A stretch of 64,000 bases of DNA from Pararge aegeria (lineage: Eukaryota; Arthropoda; Insecta; Lepidoptera; Nymphalidae): the NCBI RefSeq assembly GCF_905163445.1, contig NC_053197.1, positions 7,378,001-7,442,000 on the forward strand, given 5' to 3'. The notes beneath the pieces were generated by a model that saw only the letters and a list, made by a program, of their open reading frames with translations, was not told where the DNA came from and ran no database searches. This document shows, one piece after another, positions 35,901 through 41,636 of the stretch; the first letter of the stretch is position 1; every line of letters starts with the position of its first letter. A program made the position numbers and the translations under genes.

Positions 35901-38683
35901 ACCGTGCCGTTATTTGTCACGTGTTGACGGAAGGTCAGACTACAGATGTCATCACTTCCCGCGGGTGTGGTACGAGTCTATTGGGAAATGTAAAGGAGAA
36001 CTGTTCCAGAACGTTTATATATATACTTATAATAAAACTGTAACTGGAAGATTTCTGTACATTTAATTTATTTTGAAAATTTTGACCGGGGGATGCTTTA
36101 TAATCGATACTGAGTCCAAAACAGATTTTTTATTTCATTTTTGTCTGTCTGTCTGTCTGTCTGTCTGGGCATCATGTGAAAACTGATGATCGGATTCAAA
36201 TAAAATTTGGTATAGTGGTAGCTGATATTCCGGGTCAACATATAGGCTACTTTTTATCCCGATAAACAATAAGCTTCTCCCGGGAAATGAGATGAAAATT
36301 TTTATCAGTTTTACTTCATAGCTCCGATAAATTTGAACCGATTTTAATAATTATTTTTTTATTTGAAAGTGTATACTATCAAGCATGTATTGTGTAATTT
36401 TAATGAAGATCGGATAAATATTGTCGGAGATAAAGGACATAACTATTCACAGATAACGTCGCAAATCAGATGGGACAGCGATCGAATGCATGCGTACCAT
36501 CCTACTTATATTATAAATGCGAAAGTTTGTGAGTACGGATGTATGGATGGATGTATGTATGGATGGATGGATGGATTGACATGTTTAAATTAATCATTCT
36601 TCTTCTCAGTCGGTTCGCTCTTGTCAGAGCGGTCGTGGTCGTCATTTAAGGGTTGTGGCACGCTTAAATCAATAATCATTATTACCTACAAAAAAGTCTG
36701 GGAGGCTAAATGCCTAATTGTTAGGACACAATAACCGCTTTTTGTTATAATTTGTCAATCAAAACACGGATACAATCTTAAGATGGTGACGTTCCTATCA
36801 GATCCAAATAAATAATAATTTCTCTCTAAATTATTCAAATTGGACCTATCGTTTAGACGTTACTACGGGTATAGAAATGCTAAAAGATATTAAATCCGAT
36901 AATAACCGATTTGATGCAGACGAAGTTGCGCGGGTCAGCTAGTCAAGCAATAAGGTTCTCAGTGTAACCACTAGGTACGTGGTATCATCAATAGTCTTTA
37001 ATAGTCCACTGCTGGACTATGGGCCTCTTGAAACAGTAGGCTTTACCCATCACCATGCTGGAATCAAATGGGTAGAGGGGTTGGTGATCGCAGGAGATGG
37101 AAGTAGTAGCAGACGACGCTCTCTTTTATATTCTCTAAGTGTCTCGTAACATACCCGCGGGAAGAGGCGGGGTAACGTCAACTGTATTCTGATCTGCTTT
37201 CACCACATTGTTGTATACAAAGTTTAATGAAAACTGAAATAATAGTTCACAGGCTCAAGATTTACATTATTTACTGTCCCTGAGACTTATCCGGAATACC
37301 AGAAACGCTAATAGTTTTTGAGTAAGCCATTGGCCATAGTTTTTACTGAAAGAATCAGATACAGCCCTAACATCATATGCAAAAGAAAAATCAATAGTAA
37401 TCTTTCTTAGGTACGCGTCGCGTGGCGTAGGTACTATGCACGTGTCGGTCTTTTATCTACAATAGCGTTGTCATAAGTAAATACTGAGAATATTTGAATT
37501 AGTTTGTATGGAAAAATAAATATGCTTCTTTAGATTTAATATTTTTACAGAGTAATTCCTTATGAAATATACTTATGCACCCTTCCGCATAATTCCGTTA
37601 CACTTTGTAAAATCTTACTTAGTTTAATTCCTATTTTTCAGATGCTGTATTTGAATAGTTTCATATACATACAGCCCTTAATCGCCGTTTCGATACTATC
37701 AGGGGTTTGGGGGATCATAATGTGTGTGAGAGCAGCTGAAGCCACGGGAGCGAAGCCAAGGCCTCGGTTCCTGGCATTGCAGCTAGCCCTACTGATAGTC
37801 AAACTGCAGTGTGGTTTTGCGAAGGTACTACCGGATCTGGTAACTTTGCCTTGCATTATGGCGTTGCATCCATCAGTATTTGTAAATTGTGAGTATGATC
37901 CCTTTATATAAAAAATATTCGGCTAGTAGACCTTCGGCTTTACTTCCGGCATGCGCCTCTAAATTTCTAAGTCATGTGCGTTTGAAGCAAATTTCACATG
38001 GTTTAACGGTGAAGAAAAACATCGTGAGGTAACCTGCATGCCTGGGAGATCTCCATCATGTTTTCGAAAGTCGTTTGGAGCCCACCAATGCGCATTTGGC
38101 GTGGTTCCACCTGGATTCCAGCGCGGTGGACTACAGCCTAAACCCTTCTCCTGGGCCGGTAGTGGGTTGATATTAAAAATTTTAATAAGAAAACCGTATT
38201 TCTGTTTAATATTCGTTTCTTCTTTTTTCTGAAATGAAAATGAGGTTAGTCAACAAAAGTACAGAAATGTAACTAAAAGTTTTCTAAGACGTGTGTTGTG
38301 TTGACGAAATGCGCTTAAAACCTTTTTGGTAATCGGGGGAAGTTGGTATAATATTTCTTACAAATCTATTAAAAGCACCATTGTCAAAAAACATCACATC
38401 TAGGTGGTATTTGAGATCCTCTTGTTATAGTTTTTTCAGGTAATTTAATCTTGTAATTTGAATAAATAATTTCTCGTTTTCAGTGATACAAAACATCGTG
38501 ATGGTATTAGAGATGCTATTGTTATCAATTTTGGCGTGGAGGCTGTACCGTGTGCCACCAGGAAAGGATGCGGAAAAAGTGCAGCATGTAGTGATCGCAG
38601 TGCTCGAAGACAGCATAAGTTCTTTAGAAAAGGTCAACGATATCGGTAATCACAAGATTTACAACAGTAAAAATGACATTTAA
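17764..38683 (+). CDS. Organic solute transporter alpha-like protein (SLC51A/OST-alpha family), 7 coding exons
   Basis: Coding exons are 17764-17908, 21646-21794, 30523-30671, 32030-32116, 35679-35775, 37642-37888 and 38484-38683; all junctions obey GT-AG and phases sum to 1074 nt (357 residues plus stop). The product has about seven hydrophobic segments (near residues 54-76, 89-110, 122-139, 180-205, 210-238, 250-268 and 293-311). It carries family-like stretches: VLAVYPVVAAAGLVSTVLPR, MIAMYHFYFLIIAECGG, a Cys cluster VLPCCCWPCCVLPRP (159-173) and PRFLALQLALLIVKLQ. Vertebrate OST-alpha pairs with OST-beta to carry bile acids and steroids across basolateral membranes; insect members have unproven substrates. 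Length fits the family (~340-350). Start: only Met in the first exon with an in-frame stop just upstream. Introns 1-6 are 3.7, 8.7, 1.4, 3.6, 1.9 and 0.6 kb and carry most of the local transposons. Confidence 0.85.
18509..18846 (+). repeat. tRNA-derived SINE, family C
   Basis: A clear tRNA-like B box (ctgggttcgatctccagga) is followed by 'cagcccagagtttgggca', 'gtgcatcgggctagtgtgag', 'gtctgcgcacacacttgtg' and 'tggccgatatcggtcagga'. This arrangement is common in lepidopteran genomes. The - strand frame 18542-18937 is its shadow. Confidence 0.75.
18965..19190 (-). repeat. SINE family A, minus copy
   Basis: Shows 'gcgggctaacctgttaggga', 'acccctaatcggttttaacg', 'cgcttagcggcacgttttcg', 'gtggtaactagccacggcc', 'aaagcctcccaccagagcag' and a 'ctcctgccgggaatg' head. 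The 3' tail beyond 18965 is missing. Confidence 0.75.
19670..19850 (+). repeat. CR1-type LINE 3' tail, plus copy
   Basis: Matches the end of the LINE at 6383-9042: AGCAAGATAGAAAAACG, TGTTGATGTTGGAAAAGAGC, TCTGCTTTCCGAACCGGTGG and CACTACAAACAGACATACC, then TCAAAAGTACTTATAAAGTA. It runs into the inverted repeat at 19823-19940. Confidence 0.75.
19823..19940. repeat. Long foldback at the end of a CR1 tail
   Basis: Left arm 19823-19883, loop acct, right arm 19888-19940. Fifty of the 53 right-arm bases pair with the left arm; the left arm carries about nine unpaired bases against one on the right. It looks like a CR1 3' end followed by its own inverted copy. Confidence 0.85.
19949..20118 (-). mobile_element. 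Short non-autonomous Helitron, minus orientation
   Basis: On - it begins with TATATAAAATTCTCGTGTCG, shows the GACCGATTCTCATGAAATTT and GAGAATCGGACAAC blocks, then ATCCCCCTAAATATGG, and ends CAGCTAG followed by T, the CTAG|T end expected of Helitrons. The 5' segment (about 20 bases ending AATTCTCG) is duplicated in tandem at 20079-20118. Confidence 0.7.
20693..20742. repeat. Short foldback, 20-bp stem
   Basis: Arms 20693-20712 (TGCAGGTAGCTCATACTCGT) and 20723-20742 pair with one mismatch around a 10-nt loop that itself contains GGTACC. Located in intron 1 of the OST-alpha-like gene. Confidence 0.85.
21646..21794 (+). CDS. OST-alpha-like exon 2
   Basis: 149 nt coding, residues 49-98. It holds the first membrane segment (WVIWSCGMLVLLMLCVLYIV) and the start of the second. 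Acceptor TTGGTAG|TTCTC, donor CCCT|GTAAGT. An alternative acceptor at ~21605 gives the wrong frame. A damaged second copy follows at 21823-21916. Confidence 0.8.
21823..21916 (+). pseudogene. Partial tandem copy of OST-alpha-like exon 2
   Basis: A second exon-2-like segment lies 177 bp downstream of the first. It has its own acceptor (GTTAGCAG|CTTTC) and donor-like GCGCT|GTAAGTT. Its product (AFKGNLLVFWACGMLALPV then RCVLYIVTLRSAL) aligns without gaps to residues 48-79. The last ten codons (LYIVTLRSAL) differ from exon 2 only at synonymous positions. It is 55 nt shorter than exon 2, so joining to exon 3 would shift the frame, and an in-frame TAA follows at once. It could be a decayed exon, a relic of a tandem paralogue, or an exon used for unproductive splicing. 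Confidence 0.65.
21926..22130 (-). repeat. SINE family B, minus copy
   Basis: On + it shows 'accttcgagaatactgtgga', 'gaactctcaggcatgaaggt', 'tttccttcagctttaaagca' and 'aaatgcacataactaagag', the reverse of the family B middle and 5' parts. It starts ~10 bases after the exon-2 copy, and so may have helped to truncate it. Confidence 0.7.
23840..24145 (+). other. GC-rich open segment, possible repeat
   Basis: A 99-codon frame (23843-24142) in a locally GC-rich block within intron 2. The translation has no recognised domain. The 3' part ('gaccgtcgcgtcgtcttaacg', 'gctcttctaggcacggg') reads like a decayed interspersed repeat rather than a host exon, and no splice sites fit the OST-alpha frame. Confidence 0.35.
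24431..26341 (+). mobile_element. Non-autonomous Helitron with internal tandem repeats
   Basis: Begins TCTATATATAATATAT just after an A (24430) and ends GGAATCGGCTAG at 26341 just before a T, the A/T insertion pattern and TC...CTAG ends of Helitrons. A hairpin is visible just upstream of the end (CGCC...GGCG around 26312-26330). Inside are the ACGGCTGGACCAATTGGG block typical of lepidopteran Helitrons and five ~140-bp tandem units. No Rep/helicase coding region is present. Confidence 0.75.
24830..25600 (+). repeat. ~140-bp tandem repeat inside the Helitron
   Basis: Five diverged units are marked by a TTGCGGGGG-type motif at about 24943, 25080, 25221, 25359 and 25500 (spacing 137, 141, 138, 141). 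Each unit has a 'tagcttctatagactccaaa'-like block, a 'gaatcttct' block and a 'gaacgaattttacgat' block in the same order. Confidence 0.85.
27152..27870 (+). mobile_element. hAT-type MITE, 719 bp, with perfect 8-bp target duplication
   Basis: The element is bounded by GTTGAGAC at 27144-27151 and again at 27871-27878, an exact 8-bp duplication as made by hAT transposases. Terminal inverted repeats start TAGGGTTCAT. Both subterminal regions are packed with CTCGAG and CCCGGG-like palindromes in TTCTCGAG and TTCCCGGGAA contexts, plausible transposase-binding repeats. There is no transposase gene. The small frames 27090-27401 and 27692-27938 are accidental. Confidence 0.85.
27540..27755 (+). repeat. 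120-bp tandem duplication inside the hAT MITE
   Basis: The unit starting 'cagcaccatttttggctggt' at 27540 recurs at 27660, exactly 120 bp later, with few differences over about 95 bases. It forms the centre of the MITE. Confidence 0.9.
29170..29330 (+). repeat. Possible tRNA-derived SINE head
   Basis: An A-box-like 'gccccagtggttaggaattc' and B-box-like 'gagatcgatactcggc' are spaced as in a tRNA-derived promoter. The arms do not fold as a functional tRNA. The downstream part is not a recognised family. Confidence 0.4.
29495..30310. repeat. Decayed Helitron/LINE tail cluster
   Basis: 29500-29640 has the 'aaactaccgaacggattttt' block of common lepidopteran repeats. 29740-29985 shares 'aaattattcaaattggacct' and 'atcgtttagaagttacgacg' with the Helitron at 36019-36942. 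30000-30310 ends in two 'gcggacgaagtca' copies like a Helitron 3' end without its CTAG. Confidence 0.5.
30523..30671 (+). CDS. OST-alpha-like exon 3
   Basis: 149 nt coding, residues 99-148. Encodes the end of membrane segment 2, the PR-R loop and segment 3 with MYHFYFLIIAECGG. Acceptor TTTTTCAG|GTGG, donor TTAG|GTAACT. A Helitron end lies 28 bases beyond the donor. Confidence 0.8.
30700..31400 (-). mobile_element. Helitron, minus orientation, in intron 3
   Basis: On - the 3' end reads GCGGGGTTCCGCTAG then T, with CTAG|T at 30699-30703. The body contains the (ATCC)n run at ~30865-30900, the AAAATCGGTTCAAATTTAACG block, a CAGACAGACAGACAG run and ATCGATTATAAAGCATCCCC. It matches 36019-36590 in opposite orientation over about 560 bases. 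Confidence 0.7.
31645..31970 (-). repeat. SINE family B, near full-length minus copy
   Basis: On + it runs from 'attaccggtccactacagcg', through 'gtagtccaccacgctggccc', 'aaagtatgcaggttttccca', 'ttcaccgttgaagcaagtga' and 'cttaaaacgcacataactta', to a tRNA-like head with 'ggggttcgaatcgcccct'. It ends ~60 bases before exon 4. Confidence 0.8.
32030..32116 (+). CDS. OST-alpha-like exon 4 (Cys-rich loop)
   Basis: 87 nt coding, residues 148-177, a small exon that holds the whole Cys cluster (C162-C164, C167, C168) between membrane segments. Acceptor TTTTACAG|AAAA, donor CAGCA|GTAAGT. Such Cys runs in OST-alpha proteins are candidate palmitoylation or targeting sites. Confidence 0.8.
32480..32720. repeat. 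Interspersed repeat fragment (ccgcgggtgtcgta type)
   Basis: 'cctctttccgcgggtgtcg', 'tatgaggcgactaagggagt' and 'ccaccgtggtgattaagggc' are blocks of a common lepidopteran repeat. The reverse complement of the first block is echoed at the end of the 37000-37210 element. A TG/CAGT-rich simple run lies just before it at 32390-32430. Family name not known. Confidence 0.5.
32810..33050 (+). repeat. LINE/SINE-like tail repeat
   Basis: A GTTTGTTT run, 'agaggctactttttatccca', 'aactaacggttctcacggga' and 'agcagctagcgggc' are typical of RTE-linked short repeats in Lepidoptera. A weaker relative lies at 34060-34195. Confidence 0.55.
33665..33970 (-). repeat. SINE family B, diverged minus copy
   Basis: On + 'catcattatcaaccgattat', 'cggcccactacagggcactg', 'gcaggcatcctcacgacgtt' and 'ttccttcaccattatagcga' are the reverse of family B tail, middle and 5' parts. 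Confidence 0.75.
34060..34195 (+). repeat. Short lepidopteran repeat fragment
   Basis: 'ataactggacggatctggac', 'gaaatttagcacacagatag' and 'gctttttattccggaaaa' followed by 'ggttcccgtgggatag' match the layout of the repeat at 32810-33050. Confidence 0.5.
35679..35775 (+). CDS. OST-alpha-like exon 5
   Basis: 97 nt coding, residues 177-209, encoding membrane segment 4 (VIQGILYLIVLVLWAEDM). Acceptor preceded by a 15-T tract, donor ATATG|GTATGT. The - strand frame at 35562-35747 is its shadow. Confidence 0.8.
36019..36942 (+). mobile_element. Helitron, plus orientation, in intron 5
   Basis: Its first ~570 bases are the inverted counterpart of 30830-31400 and include a GTCT run, ATCCCGATAAACAATAAGC, a GATTTTAATAATT block and a GGATGGAT run at ~36539-36580. 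It ends GTTGCGCGGGTCAGCTAG at 36942 followed by T. The part from ~36500 may be a second Helitron joined to the first. Confidence 0.7.
37000..37210 (+). repeat. SINE-like repeat, family E
   Basis: 'agtccactgctggactatgg', 'gcctcttgaaacagtag', 'catcaccatgctggaatc', 'ggttggtgatcgcaggagat' and 'taacatacccgcgggaagag' occur in order. Fragments of the same family are at 42945-43065, 56385-56530 and 57110-57240. Confidence 0.65.
37303..37620 (+). repeat. Unnamed dispersed repeat F, copy 1
   Basis: Shares with 60215-60440, in the same orientation, the blocks 'ctaatagtttttgagtaa', 'catagtttttactgaaagaa', 'ggtacgcgtcgcgtg', 'cgtaggtactatgc', 'atatacttatgca' and 'ccgttacac-ttgtaaa'. Small gaps separate the blocks. 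Copy 1 stops about 20 bases before the exon 6 acceptor. Confidence 0.7.
37642..37888 (+). CDS. OST-alpha-like exon 6
   Basis: 247 nt coding, residues 210-292, the longest middle exon. It covers membrane segments 5 and 6 and the loop with AKPRPRFLALQLALLIVKLQ, a stretch well kept in the family. Acceptor TTTTTCAG|ATGC, donor AAATT|GTGAGT. The open frame runs on to 37911 only by reading into the intron. Confidence 0.8.
37925..38170 (+). repeat. SINE family B, plus copy in intron 6
   Basis: 'ttccggcatgcgcctctaaa', 'aagtcatgtgcgtttgaagc', 'ggtttaacggtgaagaaaaa', 'gaggtaacctgcatgcctgg', 'gagatctccatcatgttttc' and 'gcgcggtggactacagccta' match family B. It fills much of the 595-bp intron. Confidence 0.8.
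38484..38683 (+). CDS. OST-alpha-like exon 7 (terminal)
   Basis: 200 nt coding, residues 292-357 and stop TAA at 38681-38683. Encodes the last membrane segment and a ~45-residue cytoplasmic tail that is hydrophilic after RVPPGKDAE. Acceptor TCGTTTTCAG|TGAT. Confidence 0.8.
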
Positions 38684-38901
38684 CGTGATGAGTAGTGTGT
38701 TTTTTCTTAGTTTTTAGTGTCTAACACCGCCGTTATTATCTGGGTAGTCATATCATAAACTTCATTAATAATAGTGAAGTTGCCATCGACTTGCAAAATA
38801 TCGATTTAGTAGATATAGTACAAGATTAGCTCGCTCGCAAACGAGCAGTCTTTTTAGAGTGTTGAAATATTAATCAGTAATGTGTGCGAGCAAGAAAGAT
38901 A

Positions 38902-38907
38902 AATAAA
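38902..38907 (+). terminator. Candidate polyadenylation signal, OST-alpha-like gene
   Basis: AATAAA 219 bases after the stop codon is the first canonical signal downstream. Confidence 0.45.
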
Positions 38908-39162
38908 AAAATCATGACCGGACGACTCAGATTATAAACTCGGTGGTACAATAATGTTTCGAGACGTGTTGGGAAATCCTAAGAAGGTTGCTTTTGATAA
39001 AGCTTGAAATATTGTGGGTCGGTGAACGTTTCTTTAGTTCAGCTGATCCGTAACACTTATTATCCTTTATAATTGGATAATGTACGTCGTAACAAAAATT
39101 TTTGCGCGAAATATGAATTATATTTCTACTGTAAAACCTTTTCAAAATTATTTTCGTAAACA

Positions 39163-39207
39163 ACTCAAAGTAAGCTTATAGTCGTAGGTGATAAGCTTAC
39201 TTTGAGT
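39163..39207. repeat. Perfect 17-bp foldback between convergent genes
   Basis: ACTCAAAGTAAGCTTAT at 39163-39179 and its exact reverse complement at 39191-39207 flank an 11-nt loop. It lies between the 3' ends of the OST-alpha-like gene and the coiled-coil gene. Confidence 0.9.
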
Positions 39208-39695
39208 GGTTTTGTTAGGTCTAAGAAGAATGATCTAGGCATTTGTTTATATCTGATAAGATATACCTATATATCAGTGCCTAAATATTATATTATTTAC
39301 TTATTATACAGCATTTATCATTAATATTTCGTTATGTAATATTAAAATATTGATAACTTGCGCACTCAACACCGTCTTGTTTGGTTTCCTACAGAATATA
39401 GAGAAACAAACTTTCAGCATTTTTCAGCAACCTCTTAAATTTTTCACGCAGTCTTGTATCAAAAAGTTACCATTTAAACATGTGGACGAAATAGAGGCTC
39501 TTCGTGTTAATGCTAAATATTTAAGTTGCGATCTGATAATTTTAAGATTTTAATTTTTAGAACGTTTATTGATGACTTCGATTCGGTAAATTACTATAAT
39601 TTTATGAAGTAGGTATCTAATTATGTACCTGATTTATATTTTTTTAATTATCGATTAATACATAATAATAAAAACAAACCAGTGAATAGTTCTGT

Positions 39696-39701
39696 TTTAT
39701 T
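39696..39701 (-). terminator. Candidate polyadenylation signal, coiled-coil gene
   Basis: TTTATT on +, AATAAA on -, ~112 bases beyond the stop codon of the - strand gene. Confidence 0.45.
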
Positions 39702-39812
39702 TTCCTGTAATTTTAATAAGTTGTAAAAATAAAAATACATTTCCATTTACAGATTGTTTGTAGAACGATATTGTTCAACATAATATGCAAGTCCATGAAG
39801 TAAAATTACTAT

Positions 39813-41636
39813 TTATTCTTCATTTGGTATGTCGTCATCGTGTTGTGAAGCGTCTTCAGAAGTATCTTCTGAAGGGGTGCTAGACCGTGAATTTTCAGAT
39901 CCATAAATATTATGCAGTTCCTCTAGCTTGTAATGAATTTTAACACCTTTCGTTGCTGTTTTGTTAACTTTATTTACTAGAGATTTAGTTTGTTCTTCAA
40001 GTCTCTTCAAGCGGCGATCACGGGCAGCGAATCTTGCTTCGTGATCTAATTCTCTAGAGGATGATGGTTCTTCAAAATTTGTGGTAGTGTTATTTTTGGA
40101 TACTAAATCACAGTTTTCAGGTTTATTAGCGTTAGGTGTTTTTATCTCATCTGTCTCCGCCTCAATACAATTTTCATGTATAGCTTCTAACTTAGCAACC
40201 ATAGTAGACCCAGAATTTAGAGTACTGGACAAAATATTGGCTACTTCTGAACATCCTTGTTCTAAATCTTCCAAACGTTCGTCTTTCACTTCAAGAGGTT
40301 CATTTTGTGTTTTTGTAGCTTCTAATATTGCCTCAAAGTGACCATTATTGCCATCTGTATTAGATTTTGTAACTTGTCGTGACGTGGAAGTAATATTGGC
40401 TGTAATTGTCTCTTCTCGATTATGCTCACAGTTTAGATTTTCTGATCGAAAATCAAAGTTTTTAGAAGGAAGAAGATCTAAATGGTCTGCTGTGGTAAGG
40501 TTTTCTTCCTTATTATTTAACTCTATAGGTATTGATAATTCAGTTGTAATATTTTTGTTATGTAGGACTTCTTCTAGTTCAATAGTATTTACATCTTCAC
40601 ATTGTCTGCTGGTTGTTGGTCGGTTAAGAATATTGTCTAACGTACTATTTATTGAATCACTTAATTTTGCAACATGTTGTGTTTTTTTCAATAAATGACT
40701 ACCACTTATTTCTAGTCTTTCAAGTCGTTTATCTTTTTCAGCCAATCTTTCGTTCTGTTCCCTAATACTTTTTAGTATAGCAGCTGAATCAATTGTGATA
40801 TGTAAATTAGCATTACTGGTAGATGTTCCAGGTACATCACAATTATTATTTTGGAAAATTCTGTCATCTACATCGTCCACTGTACTAGCGATACTGCAGT
40901 CGGGTGATCTTTCGGCAGTAAAGATTTCTTCATTAGTTATGTCAGCTGCTTCGTCTTCAGTCTCTTCACATAATTTTTTGTTTTTAGTTGAACTTTCTCC
41001 GTTTAAAGAATCAGATGTTTCATCACATTCAGGGTTATCCTCTTGTGTATCTAATGGCAAATCTGCTACATCTAATAGATCACTGGCTGGATCTTCCCTC
41101 TCTGCAGCTAAATTAAAGTCTGCACTGGAATCAATGTTTGTTTCGATGGATTTCTTTACTTTTTTCTTACATTTTATCTTAAGTTCTATATATTCACTCT
41201 CATCGTTTGACTCTGACGATTCATCGGACTGCTTTTCATCACTATATCCACTTTCAGCTGAGTTGTTGATTGAAGCTAGGTCTGGCTTAAGTTTTCTATT
41301 AGAAAATTCAGTTCGTAGTTTCTTCCAGTCTTTTTCAGACTGGGTATTTTTCTCTCTTGCTTGTTCCCATTTTTCACGACAGTATTCAAGTTCTTCTTTT
41401 AGCTCATTCAATAACTTTCTTTTCTGCTGTAGTTCATATTTAAGAATTTTTTCGTGTGTATGTAATTGATGATGATGACGTCGTAATCTCCCGACGACAT
41501 TCCATGTTTTACTGAGTTCGTTTGTAACAAGACCCAACCTTTTCTCTTGTTCTCCTAGACGTGACTCCAAATGAGTGTTCAATTGTTTCATACGATTAAC
41601 TTCCTTGATTAATGATAATTTTTCCAGTATAAGATC
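39813..41636 (-). CDS. Coiled-coil gene exon 6 (terminal)
   Basis: 1824 nt, residues 477-1083 and stop. Acceptor TTTTTCAG|GATCTT; the first Met in it (at 41591) is internal. Holds the second coiled coil with a His-rich RRHHHQLHTHEK, the acidic Ser-rich middle and the three charged repeats, each marked by a KD.RLE.LE-like core. Confidence 0.85.
   Translation of the reverse strand, partial: DLILEKLSLIKEVNRMKQLNTHLESRLGEQEKRLGLVTNELSKTWNVVGRLRRHHHQLHTHEKILKYELQQKRKLLNELKEELEYCREKWEQAREKNTQSEKDWKKLRTEFSNRKLKPDLASINNSAESGYSDEKQSDESSESNDESEYIELKIKCKKKVKKSIETNIDSSADFNLAAEREDPASDLLDVADLPLDTQEDNPECDETSDSLNGESSTKNKKLCEETEDEAADITNEEIFTAERSPDCSIASTVDDVDDRIFQNNNCDVPGTSTSNANLHITIDSAAILKSIREQNERLAEKDKRLERLEISGSHLLKKTQHVAKLSDSINSTLDNILNRPTTSRQCEDVNTIELEEVLHNKNITTELSIPIELNNKEENLTTADHLDLLPSKNFDFRSENLNCEHNREETITANITSTSRQVTKSNTDGNNGHFEAILEATKTQNEPLEVKDERLEDLEQGCSEVANILSSTLNSGSTMVAKLEAIHENCIEAETDEIKTPNANKPENCDLVSKNNTTTNFEEPSSSRELDHEARFAARDRRLKRLEEQTKSLVNKVNKTATKGVKIHYKLEELHNIYGSENSRSSTPSEDTSEDASQHDDDIPNEE

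Noticed and set aside
17764..38683. Odorant or gustatory receptor gene
   Set aside because: A multi-exon seven-membrane-segment gene in a moth or butterfly suggests a chemoreceptor at first, but the Cys cluster CCCWPCC, the PR-RILSEAV region and the LALQLALL-KLQ stretch fit OST-alpha proteins, and no chemoreceptor C-terminal motif is present.
40081..41469. Three + strand open frames of 86, 116 and 224 codons
   Set aside because: They are antisense shadows of the long terminal exon of the - strand coiled-coil gene; Ser/Phe/Leu-rich products reflect its Glu/Lys/Ser codons.
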